Below are positions 49,887 through 57,928 of a stretch of DNA of 64,000 nucleotides, piece after piece. Origin of the DNA: Variovorax paradoxus (GTDB taxonomy: Bacteria > Pseudomonadota > Gammaproteobacteria > Burkholderiales > Burkholderiaceae_C); contig NZ_JAGGNW010000018.1 in NCBI RefSeq assembly GCF_018614875.1, forward strand, positions 1 through 64,000, written 5' to 3'. The position numbers and the translations under genes were made by a program. Below the pieces are notes generated by a model. The model saw only the letters and a program-made list of their open reading frames with translations. It ran no database searches and was not told the DNA's origin. Numbering within the stretch: the first letter of the stretch is position 1; each line of letters starts with the position of its first letter.

Positions 49887-52800
49887 ATGAGAAACCATGA
49901 TCTTTCCGCGAAGGCCCTGCCGCGGCACTGGCGCCTTCGGCCGCTGGCGCTGTCGCTGGCCTGCATGGGCATGGTGCCGGCCTGGGCGCAGATCAGCCTG
50001 CCGGCGGGCTTTCCCCAGAGCGGCGCCGTGGTGTTCGGCAATGTGAGCGCCGGCCCCAATGGCACGCCGACCAGGCAGACGCTCAACCAGAGCACGATGA
50101 ACGCCATCGTCAACTGGCGTGCGTTTTCGCTGGCCGGCGGCAACACGCTCAACATCAATCAGCAGATGGGCTCCGCGAGCGTGATGCTCAACCGGGTGGT
50201 GGGCACCGGCGGAGTGATCGAGCAGTCGGTCATCAACGGCACGCTGTCGGCCAACGGGCATGTGTTCGTGGTGAACCCCTCGGGCATTCTCTTCGGCGCC
50301 GGCGCCCAGGTGAACGTGGGCGGACTGGTGGCATCCACGCTGGACATCAATGACAACCAGATCTCCAAGGACGGCAGCGTGGTGGGGAAGGGCAGCCAGC
50401 TGGTGTTCGGTGGCGCCATCAACGATGCCGGCAGCACCGCCCGCGTGACGGTCCAGCCCGGTGCGGTCATCCGCGTGGGCGAAGGCGGCACGGTCGGGCT
50501 GATCGGCGCGCTGGTGCGCAACGAGGGCGAGATCAACGTGGCGCGCGGCTCGGTGGGCCTGGTTTCGGGCGCCCGGGTGACTCTGGACTTCGAGGGCGAC
50601 GGGCTGACGAAGTTCACCGTGCCGGTCGAGGGCGGACTCATGAACACCTCGGTGGCCGGTGCGCAGGCCACGGATCCCACCACCACGGCGCTCGTGATGA
50701 ACACGGGCTCCATCACGGCCGATGGCGGGCGCGTGGTGCTGGTGGGCGCCTCCGGGCTGGTGCAGCAGGTGGTCAACCAGAGCGGCACCGTGCGGGCCCG
50801 TTCGCTGGTCGAGCGCGGCGGCGAGATCGTGCTGGAGGCCATCGGCGCCAAGGTCGACAGTGGCGTGGGCCTCGAGGTGAGCGGCACGCTGGATGCGCGC
50901 GGCAATGCGGCCGGCGTGGCCGGCGGCAGCATCCGCACCACGGCCGGCAACCTGAACGTGCTGGCGGGCGCGCAGATCGGTGCCGGCGGCAATGGCGGCG
51001 GTGCCAACGGCAGCTGGACCGCCGAGGCGGGCCGCAATCTCTCGATCGTGGCCGACGGCGCCTCCGGCAACATCGCGGCCAGCGTCATCGGCAAGGCGCT
51101 GAGCCAGGGCACCGACGTGACGCTGACCACGCGTTCGTCCGGCACGGCGGCGCAGATCAACGACGCCGTCGCCTTCGAGGCCGGCGCCGCGGTGATCAAG
51201 GACGGCGGCGGCACGGCCACGCTGCGCGTGAATTCGGTGGGCAACATCGACATGCGCTGGGATGTCGAGGGTGGAGGCACAACGATCGCTTCCACGAGCG
51301 GCGCGCTGAATGTCGAGTTCAATGCCGACGCGCAGGGCCTGGCCGCCGCGCAAGCCGGGCAGGCCAACGGTGCTGCGGCGGCCATCCGGCTGGACCGCGC
51401 GGCAATCGATGCCAACGGCGGGAACATCCGCTTCTTCGGACAGGGCGACAGCGGCAACGGACGAGCGATCGGCGGGCAGGTCAAGGGCCTGGGCGCCGAT
51501 GCCGCCGGCGAGGTTCGCAGCGGCGTCTGGCTGGGCAGCAGCACGCTGAGCACCCGCGGCGCCGGAAGCATTTCCCTGCGGGGCGAGGGCGGCATCAACA
51601 CGGTGGGCAGCGGCTTCCTGAGCGCCACCGATGGTGTGCGCATTGCCGGCGACAGCACGCTGAGCACGCAAGCGGGTGGCATCGCGCTGGCCGGCCGCGG
51701 CGCCGCGGGAGGCTCGGGCGTGCGGCTGGACGGCGACGACTATTCGATTGCCCTGTCTTCCGTGAGCGGCGACATCGCCGTGGCCGGCACGGTGCGCGAT
51801 TGGACCAGCGACAGCCCGGTCGGCCAGCCCCCGGGCGGTGCCGGTGTGCAGATCACCGGCTCGAAATTGATCGCCGGCGGCGATGTGCGCATCACGGGCC
51901 AGGGCGGCGACCTGTCCGGCATGGCCGCCGATCTGCGCACGCTCGCCACCCAGTTCGGCTCCAGCTACACGGTGGGCGCCTCGAATGGCGTGGTGATCGA
52001 CGGCTCGCGGGTCGAGGCCGGCGCAGGCCGCAGCATCGCGATCACCGGCACGGCCGGCAGCGCGGGCTTCGGCTTCGACGCCAACGGCGCGGCGCTGGGC
52101 TTCGCGCCCATGGACGCGGCAGTGACGCCCTTTGGCGTGCAGCTTTCGTCGTCCCAGCAGACCGATGGGCTGCATGCCGCGGGCGGCAGCATCCGGGTCG
52201 CGGCCGGCGCGGGCGATGTGGGCCTGGTGGCCGGCGCCTTCGAGGGCACGCTGCTCGATGCCGCCAGCGCCACCGGCACGGGCGGCAGCATCGGCGTGAC
52301 GGGACGCAACATCCTCGCGCAATCCACGGCGGACGCGAGCGGCCTGGCGGACGCCAGCGGCGCGGGCGGCGGCGGCAGCATCGAGATCCGCGGCACCACG
52401 GCGGCCGGCGCCGGCAACGAGAACACTGGCGTGGTCTCCATCGGCCCGAACCTCACGCTGCTGGCCAACGCTCTGGGCAGCGGCAATGGCGGCCGCATCA
52501 GCGTCGTCGGCGAGCGTTCGGTGCGCGTCTTCGGCGACTTGCAGGCCAGGGGCGGCAGCGCGGGCGGCAACGGCGGCACGATCGAGACATCGGGCGGCTC
52601 GTTCGATGTGCGCGGCATCCGCGTCGACGCCTCGGCCCCGGCCGGCCTGGCGGGGCGGTGGATCGTCGACCCCTATGACGTGACCATCGGGCACGGGACG
52701 GCCAGCGGCTCGCTGCCCACCAATCCCTTCGACCCGGTGGCCACCTCCGCCATCCAGGACGGCGACATCAACAATGCCCTCAACGGTGGCACCAGCGTGG

Positions 52801-55133
52801 CCATCACGACCGGCACCGGCGGCACCGACGCGGGCAACATCAACTTCGACAGCGGCGTGGCGATCGAGCGCAACACCGGCGCAGCGCCGGTGTTCTTCCA
52901 GCTGGACGCGGCCAGCAGCATCGGCCGCACCTTCTCCTCCTCGTGGCTGGCACCCACCATCCGCTCGACCAGCGGGCCGATGGACGTGATCTTCAACGCG
53001 GGCACGGCCGGCGGTACTTTCGGGAGCATCTTCTTCCAGGGCAGCTCGGCCGCCGATGTGGCCACCATCTCCACGCAGGGTGGCAGCGTCACGATGCATT
53101 CCAACAGCGCGGTGAACCTGGGCAACGCCCGCATCGACACCGGCGGCGGCGCCGTGTCCATCACCACCGGTCAGCCCGGTGCGCCCGTGGGCCTGGTCAG
53201 CCTGGACGAAACAGTGATCGACACGCGGGTGGGCCAATCCGATGCCGGCGCCGGAGGCGATGTCGGCATCGTCAGCGGCAGCGTCCGCATCACCGGCTCG
53301 GAGATCGCCGCTTCCACGGGCAACATCGGCATCACGGGCGTGGGCAATCTGTCGTTTTCCGCCGGAACCGGCGTCGTGATCGACCGCAGCAGAAACAACG
53401 TCGCCAGCAGCATCTCCACCACCAGCGGCGACGTACTGGTGCAGGGGGTGGCGCGAGCCAATCCGTCCTCGGCCTTCGCGGCCACACACGGCGTGCTGGT
53501 GCGCGGCGGCAGCAGCATCACCGCTGGCAGCGGCATCATCGCCTTGCGCGGCAGCTTCGACGGAAACGTGTTCGACGGCACCGACAGTGGCGTGCGGCTG
53601 GAAGATGGCGCCCGCCTGGCCACCACGGGCGGCGGCAGCATCGAGCTCACCGGCGCTTCCAGCCGTGCCAGTCCCGGCGTGTCGATCCAGGCCGGCACGA
53701 CGCCGGCCGGCGGTCCCGGTGCGGCGCCCCAGGTGCAAAGCAGCGGCAATCTGGTGCTGCGTGCGGCCAGTGACGGCACCGTGCCCGCCCTGGTGATCGA
53801 CGCGCCGGTGAGCGCCGCCGGCACCATCAACCTGCGGCCCGGCGGCATGGACGCGGCGCTCAATGCCTTCGACGCCACGGCCGCCGGCATCACCGTGGGC
53901 GGTGCGGCGGGGCCGGGGTTCACGCTGTCCGATGCGCTGATGTCGCGCTTGAATGCGCCGAGCGTGGTGGTGGGCAGCAACACGCACGCAGGCACCATCA
54001 CCGTGGCCGGCCCGCTGACAACCGGCGGCGCCCTCACGCTGCAGAACGAAGGCCAGGGCGTTGGCGCCGGCGGCATCGTGCTGAACGCGGCCATCACGGC
54101 GGACCGCCTGGGCCTGCTCTCGGCCGGCAACATCACGCAGACGGCGAAAGCGCCGATCACCGCCCAGCACCTGCTGGCGCGCTCCAGCCGCGGCAGCGTG
54201 CTGCTGGACCAGGCGGCCAACAACGTGAGCGAGAACACGCTGGGCGGCGGCGCCGCCGGCGCCTTCCGCTACCAGGACGTTGACGGCGTGCGCATCGGCG
54301 CACTGTCGGTCACCGGCTTCGACGCCGGCACCAACCGGCCGCAGGTGGTGTCGGCCACCTCGATGGCGGCCGACACGGTGTTCGTGCGCACGCTCTCGGG
54401 CGACCTCACGCTGGACACCGCCGTCACCAGCACCTCGGGCACCGACCTGGTGGCCGCCTCGCGCTTCCAGAATGCGGGCGGCGGCAGCATCGGCGGCGCG
54501 CCCTGGCGCATCTGGGCCGACACCTGGGTGGGCGAGTCGCGCGGCGGCATCGCCGGCTCGGGCGCCACGCCCAACCTGTTCCACTGCGCCTACCTGGGCC
54601 TGTGCAGCGTGAGCATCACGCCGGGCGACAACCACTTCATCTACGCCCAGCAGCCGCGGGCCACGGTGGTCATCGGCGACGCCAGCCGGCCCTTCGGCAT
54701 GGCCAACCCGCCCTTCGGCTTCACCATCGGCGGGCTGATCCTGGGCGACGGCACGGCCGGCTTCCTGGGCATGCCCACGAGCCTGGCCGGCGTCTTCAGC
54801 CCCGCGGGGCGCTATCCGATCACCGGCAGCTTCACCTCGGCGGCCGGCTACGCGGTGGATGTGGTGCCCGGGACGCTGACCGTGACGGCGAACCTGCGCC
54901 GCCCGGACTTCCCGAGCGCGGACCTGGTGCGCGAGCTGCCCAACACCAACACCTACACCTTCGACCGCAACCTTGGTGCGCCGCCGATCTGCTTTGCCAC
55001 CGGACCGCTGGAGGGTGAACGTTCGCAGCAGGGCGACGACCTGCTGGCGCGCGAATGGTCGCGCGTGCGTTCGCGCCCCAACCTCACCAGCTGCGTGGCC
55101 ACCGATCGCAAGAACGGCTGCGCGGATTTCTGA
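49887..55133 (+). CDS. Large TpsA exoprotein (filamentous hemagglutinin N-terminal domain)
   Basis: A 1748-residue secreted protein. After a signal peptide (ending WAQ, about residue 34), the TPS domain shows NVSAGPNGTP, NWRAFSLAGGNTLNINQ and the NPSGILFGAGAQVNVGG motif needed for secretion. The body is a Gly/Ser/Thr-rich beta-helix-type repeat region. A C-terminal MBG-like domain (GMANPPFGFTIGGL ... GYAVDVVPGTLTV) is followed by a polar tail. All five mature cysteines lie in the last ~190 residues, including the final CVATDRKNGC. It is probably an adhesin or surface filament. The long minus-strand frame opposite it is only a composition effect. Confidence 0.92.
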   Translation: MRNHDLSAKALPRHWRLRPLALSLACMGMVPAWAQISLPAGFPQSGAVVFGNVSAGPNGTPTRQTLNQSTMNAIVNWRAFSLAGGNTLNINQQMGSASVMLNRVVGTGGVIEQSVINGTLSANGHVFVVNPSGILFGAGAQVNVGGLVASTLDINDNQISKDGSVVGKGSQLVFGGAINDAGSTARVTVQPGAVIRVGEGGTVGLIGALVRNEGEINVARGSVGLVSGARVTLDFEGDGLTKFTVPVEGGLMNTSVAGAQATDPTTTALVMNTGSITADGGRVVLVGASGLVQQVVNQSGTVRARSLVERGGEIVLEAIGAKVDSGVGLEVSGTLDARGNAAGVAGGSIRTTAGNLNVLAGAQIGAGGNGGGANGSWTAEAGRNLSIVADGASGNIAASVIGKALSQGTDVTLTTRSSGTAAQINDAVAFEAGAAVIKDGGGTATLRVNSVGNIDMRWDVEGGGTTIASTSGALNVEFNADAQGLAAAQAGQANGAAAAIRLDRAAIDANGGNIRFFGQGDSGNGRAIGGQVKGLGADAAGEVRSGVWLGSSTLSTRGAGSISLRGEGGINTVGSGFLSATDGVRIAGDSTLSTQAGGIALAGRGAAGGSGVRLDGDDYSIALSSVSGDIAVAGTVRDWTSDSPVGQPPGGAGVQITGSKLIAGGDVRITGQGGDLSGMAADLRTLATQFGSSYTVGASNGVVIDGSRVEAGAGRSIAITGTAGSAGFGFDANGAALGFAPMDAAVTPFGVQLSSSQQTDGLHAAGGSIRVAAGAGDVGLVAGAFEGTLLDAASATGTGGSIGVTGRNILAQSTADASGLADASGAGGGGSIEIRGTTAAGAGNENTGVVSIGPNLTLLANALGSGNGGRISVVGERSVRVFGDLQARGGSAGGNGGTIETSGGSFDVRGIRVDASAPAGLAGRWIVDPYDVTIGHGTASGSLPTNPFDPVATSAIQDGDINNALNGGTSVAITTGTGGTDAGNINFDSGVAIERNTGAAPVFFQLDAASSIGRTFSSSWLAPTIRSTSGPMDVIFNAGTAGGTFGSIFFQGSSAADVATISTQGGSVTMHSNSAVNLGNARIDTGGGAVSITTGQPGAPVGLVSLDETVIDTRVGQSDAGAGGDVGIVSGSVRITGSEIAASTGNIGITGVGNLSFSAGTGVVIDRSRNNVASSISTTSGDVLVQGVARANPSSAFAATHGVLVRGGSSITAGSGIIALRGSFDGNVFDGTDSGVRLEDGARLATTGGGSIELTGASSRASPGVSIQAGTTPAGGPGAAPQVQSSGNLVLRAASDGTVPALVIDAPVSAAGTINLRPGGMDAALNAFDATAAGITVGGAAGPGFTLSDALMSRLNAPSVVVGSNTHAGTITVAGPLTTGGALTLQNEGQGVGAGGIVLNAAITADRLGLLSAGNITQTAKAPITAQHLLARSSRGSVLLDQAANNVSENTLGGGAAGAFRYQDVDGVRIGALSVTGFDAGTNRPQVVSATSMAADTVFVRTLSGDLTLDTAVTSTSGTDLVAASRFQNAGGGSIGGAPWRIWADTWVGESRGGIAGSGATPNLFHCAYLGLCSVSITPGDNHFIYAQQPRATVVIGDASRPFGMANPPFGFTIGGLILGDGTAGFLGMPTSLAGVFSPAGRYPITGSFTSAAGYAVDVVPGTLTVTANLRRPDFPSADLVRELPNTNTYTFDRNLGAPPICFATGPLEGERSQQGDDLLAREWSRVRSRPNLTSCVATDRKNGCADF

Positions 55134-55144
55134 GAGGGCGCCGC

Positions 55145-55183
55145 ATGCACACCGCCATGGCCGCCCCTGGCCGCTCGGAGTGA
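55145..55183 (+). CDS. Possible 12-residue leader ORF before the radical SAM gene
   Basis: The frame MHTAMAAPGRSE has a good ribosome site (gagagg, 7 bp upstream). Its TGA overlaps the GTG start of the radical SAM gene (GTGA at 55180-55183). The radical SAM start itself has no usable site, so this leader could bring ribosomes to it. Confidence 0.35.
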   Translation: MHTAMAAPGRSE

Positions 55184-56289
55184 ACCTGACCGTGGAACTG
55201 CCGCCGCCCCTGTTCCTGTTCATCCAGACCAACAAGCGCTGCAACCTGCGTTGCGAGCACTGCGACTTCTGGAAGCTCGACGACGCCGACCGTGCGCGCT
55301 ACCTCGGCCCCGCGCGACGGCGCGAGCTGCTGGCGGAGTTCGCCGGGATGAATTCCCAGGGTAGCGTGGTGATCTGCGGCGGCGAGAGCATGCTCGACCT
55401 GGAAGACTACTTCCACATCTCGCGCACCTGCCGAGAACTGGGCCTGGACTGCCTGTCGGTCATCAACGGCACGCGCGTGCGCGACGAGGCCATGGCCGAG
55501 CGCATGATCCGAGAGGGCCCGCGCGGCATCTCGGTGTCGCTCAACAGCCATCGAGCGGCCCTGCACGACCGCACGCGCGGCGTCCCGGGGGCCTTCGGCA
55601 AGGCGGTCGGTGCGCTGCGCCTGCTGCTGGCGGCCCGGGCGCGCGCGCCGGGCAGCGACACGAAGATCAACGTGATGGGACTGGTCTTCGACGAGAACTA
55701 CCTCGAGCTGGAGGACTTCTATGCCTTCGTGCTGGACGAGCTGGGCGCCGACAAGCTCAAGCTGAACTTCCTGCAGCCCAGCTTCGGCCAGATGGAGCTG
55801 GTCGACCCCTTCTTCGCGGCCCATCGCGACGTCGATCCGGACCGGCTGGTCGAGGTGATCCGCCGCTGCGACCAGCGCTTCGGCCTCGGGTTGAACCCGG
55901 TCTGGCTGCACCAGGTCCACATGTACTTCTCGACGCTGCGCACCTGCCCGGATGCGGCGCGCGGCTGGGGCTCGCACACGCGCACGCCGGAACACATCTG
56001 CAGCACCTACGAGCGCAACATCATGGTGGACCACTACGGCGTGGCGCGCCTGTGCTTCTCGGGCAGCTTTCCGGGCATGCGGCTGGACAAGCCCGGCGAC
56101 CTGCGCCTGTTCTGGCGCGAGGCGGAGTTCATCCGCGCGGCGATGCGCGGGTGCAACCAGTTCTGCGGCATCAGCCACAGCGTGCGCAGGGAGACCAGCA
56201 CCTGCGCCTCGCGCCGCCCGGTCGCGCTCTTTCCCGCGTCGCTGCCCGCGGCCCGCACCATCCCCGTACTGGCGGACCGCGGGAGCTGA
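55180..56289 (+). CDS. Radical SAM/SPASM-like enzyme
   Basis: A 369-residue enzyme. The radical SAM motif CNLRCEHC (C21-x3-C25-x2-C28) opens the barrel, followed by GGESMLDL, the SAM-binding type GGE motif. C-terminal cysteines (TCPDAARGW, HICSTYERN, LCFSGSFPG, CNQFCGISH) suggest a SPASM-type auxiliary cluster, typical of enzymes modifying peptides or proteins, or linking to metabolism. It lies 46 bp after tpsA and 1 bp before a glycosyltransferase. Starts are uncertain: GTG at 55180 is the best fit to the family N-terminus. Substrate unknown. Confidence 0.85.
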   Translation: MNLTVELPPPLFLFIQTNKRCNLRCEHCDFWKLDDADRARYLGPARRRELLAEFAGMNSQGSVVICGGESMLDLEDYFHISRTCRELGLDCLSVINGTRVRDEAMAERMIREGPRGISVSLNSHRAALHDRTRGVPGAFGKAVGALRLLLAARARAPGSDTKINVMGLVFDENYLELEDFYAFVLDELGADKLKLNFLQPSFGQMELVDPFFAAHRDVDPDRLVEVIRRCDQRFGLGLNPVWLHQVHMYFSTLRTCPDAARGWGSHTRTPEHICSTYERNIMVDHYGVARLCFSGSFPGMRLDKPGDLRLFWREAEFIRAAMRGCNQFCGISHSVRRETSTCASRRPVALFPASLPAARTIPVLADRGS

Positions 56290-56290
56290 G

Positions 56291-57070
56291 ATGCACGGCG
56301 CGGCGCTCAGGGTGGCCGTGGTCACCCCTTATCACCGCGAGCTGCCCGCCGTGCTGCGCCGCTGCATGCAGAGCGTGCGCACGCAAGGCCATCCGCACGT
56401 GGTGCACTACATGGTGGCGGACGGCCTGCCGCAGCCCGAACTGCTGGCCGAGTGGCCGCAGGTGCGGCACATCCCGCTGCCGCACGGCAACGCCAACTTC
56501 GGCTGCACGCCGCGCGGCATCGGCGCGCTCTGCGCCCTGGCCGACGGCGCCGACGTGGTGTGCTTCCTGGACGCGGACAATCTGTTCCTGCCCGGCCACG
56601 TCGCCTCGGTGGTGCAGGCCTACGCCGAGGCGCGGGCGCGGGGCCGTCCGGTCGATGCAGTGTTCTCCTCGCGGTACATGTTCCTGCCGGGCCACGAGCA
56701 CCTGCGGATCGTTCCGCTGGACGAGGCGCCGGGGGCGGAATTCGTGGACACCAACTGCATCAGCCTGGCGCGCTCGGCCGGCTTCCTCTGGGGCGCCTGG
56801 TCGCAACTGCCGCGTTCGCTGACGCCCGTGTGCGACCGGGCGATGTGCTGGCTCATGCAACACCACCGGCTGCGGGTCCGATGGACGCAGCAGTTCACCG
56901 TGCTGTACGAATCCCGCTGGCTGGCTACCTATCTCCAGGCCGGCCTGCAGCCGCCGGAGGGACTGCACGACGAGTTGCTGCGCTCGGCCGCTGCGGGCCT
57001 GACGCCGGAGGAGCTCTGGGGCCTGCTCAGGGTGCAGTGGACATTCGACCCGCCGGCCCGGCCGGCATGA
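56291..57070 (+). CDS. GT-A type glycosyltransferase
   Basis: A 259-residue protein with a family 2-like GT-A fold: RVAVVTPYHRELPAVLRRCM at the start, NFGCTPRGIGALCALADGAD, and the catalytic VVCFLDADNLFLPGH region with the DxD-type motif. Acceptor and sugar are unknown. It follows the radical SAM gene by 1 bp and closes the operon. Confidence 0.84.
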   Translation: MHGAALRVAVVTPYHRELPAVLRRCMQSVRTQGHPHVVHYMVADGLPQPELLAEWPQVRHIPLPHGNANFGCTPRGIGALCALADGADVVCFLDADNLFLPGHVASVVQAYAEARARGRPVDAVFSSRYMFLPGHEHLRIVPLDEAPGAEFVDTNCISLARSAGFLWGAWSQLPRSLTPVCDRAMCWLMQHHRLRVRWTQQFTVLYESRWLATYLQAGLQPPEGLHDELLRSAAAGLTPEELWGLLRVQWTFDPPARPA

Positions 57071-57098
57071 CGGATCTGGCCACCCGGCGCGGGCCGGC

Positions 57099-57893
57099 TC
57101 ATCGCCGAATGCCGTGGCCGCCTGCGGCGTCCAAGGCGCGCGGCAGGTCGCCGTGCCAGGTCTTCAGGCCCTGGTGCGACAGGCGCGACTGCAGATCGAC
57201 GAACACCTGGCCGCCCAGTTGCTGCCAGCGCCGGCAGAAGGCGAAGTCTTCGCTCAGGTAGCGGCCGGTGGCGGGCTCGAACTGGGTGTCGAAGAAGCGC
57301 CAGTGCGGCAAGTGCGCATTGGCGTGTTCGCTGGCATCGGGGGTGTAGCGCAGCTCGGGCATCGCCGCGGCCATGCGTTCGAACACGCCGCGGGCAATGA
57401 GCATGAAGCCGGTGGGCGCGTCCAGCACCTCGACGAAGCCGTCCGCGTCGGCCTGCGTCGGCGAGTGGCGCAGGTTCAGCGGATAGCGCGCATGCAGCGC
57501 ATCGAAGTCGGCCTGCGTGGCACCTGCCGGCAGCGGCCGGGCCAGGCCCTGGGCCGGCCAGCCGTCGTGCTTGTGCGGGTAGACGCCGGCCACCACGTCA
57601 TGCCCGGACAGCAGCAGGCGCAGCGCCGCATCGGGCGTGAAGCCGACGTCGGCGTCGATCCAGAACAGGTGCGTCCATTGCGCATCGGCCATGAACTCGG
57701 CCACCAGCCGGTTGCGCGCGCGCGTGAGCAGGCTGTCGCCGTCGAGGAAGCGCGTCTGCATGGCGAAACCGTGCGTCCACGCCGCATTGACCAGGCCCAG
57801 CAGGCTGCGCACGTAGAGGCTGGCCATGGCGCCGCTGTAGCTGGGCGTGGCGACGAAGGGGCGGATGTCCTTCAGGGCGGCGGTGTCGAGCAT
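57099..57893 (-). CDS. Glycosyltransferase-like protein
   Basis: A 264-residue protein with the motif WTHLFWIDADVGFTPDAALR, a DxD-type nucleotide-sugar site, and a C-terminal DFAFCRRWQQLGGQVFVDLQS, resembling GT-A hypothetical glycosyltransferases. The start at 57893 begins the conserved part (MLDTAALKDIRPFVATPSYS). It converges with the operon ending at 57070 and follows the hybrid kinase gene by 35 bp on the minus strand. Confidence 0.72.
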   Translation of the reverse strand: MLDTAALKDIRPFVATPSYSGAMASLYVRSLLGLVNAAWTHGFAMQTRFLDGDSLLTRARNRLVAEFMADAQWTHLFWIDADVGFTPDAALRLLLSGHDVVAGVYPHKHDGWPAQGLARPLPAGATQADFDALHARYPLNLRHSPTQADADGFVEVLDAPTGFMLIARGVFERMAAAMPELRYTPDASEHANAHLPHWRFFDTQFEPATGRYLSEDFAFCRRWQQLGGQVFVDLQSRLSHQGLKTWHGDLPRALDAAGGHGIRR

Positions 57894-57928
57894 GGCGTGG
57901 TCGAAGGTGATGGAAAAGGGCGTGCCGT

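Noticed and set aside
49779..55244. Very long minus-strand open frame (about 1820 codons) opposite the TpsA gene
   Set aside because: It is a GC-rich, His/Arg/Ala/Gly-rich antisense shadow of a real gene with signal peptide, TPS domain and operon context; it shows no domain and no start signal.
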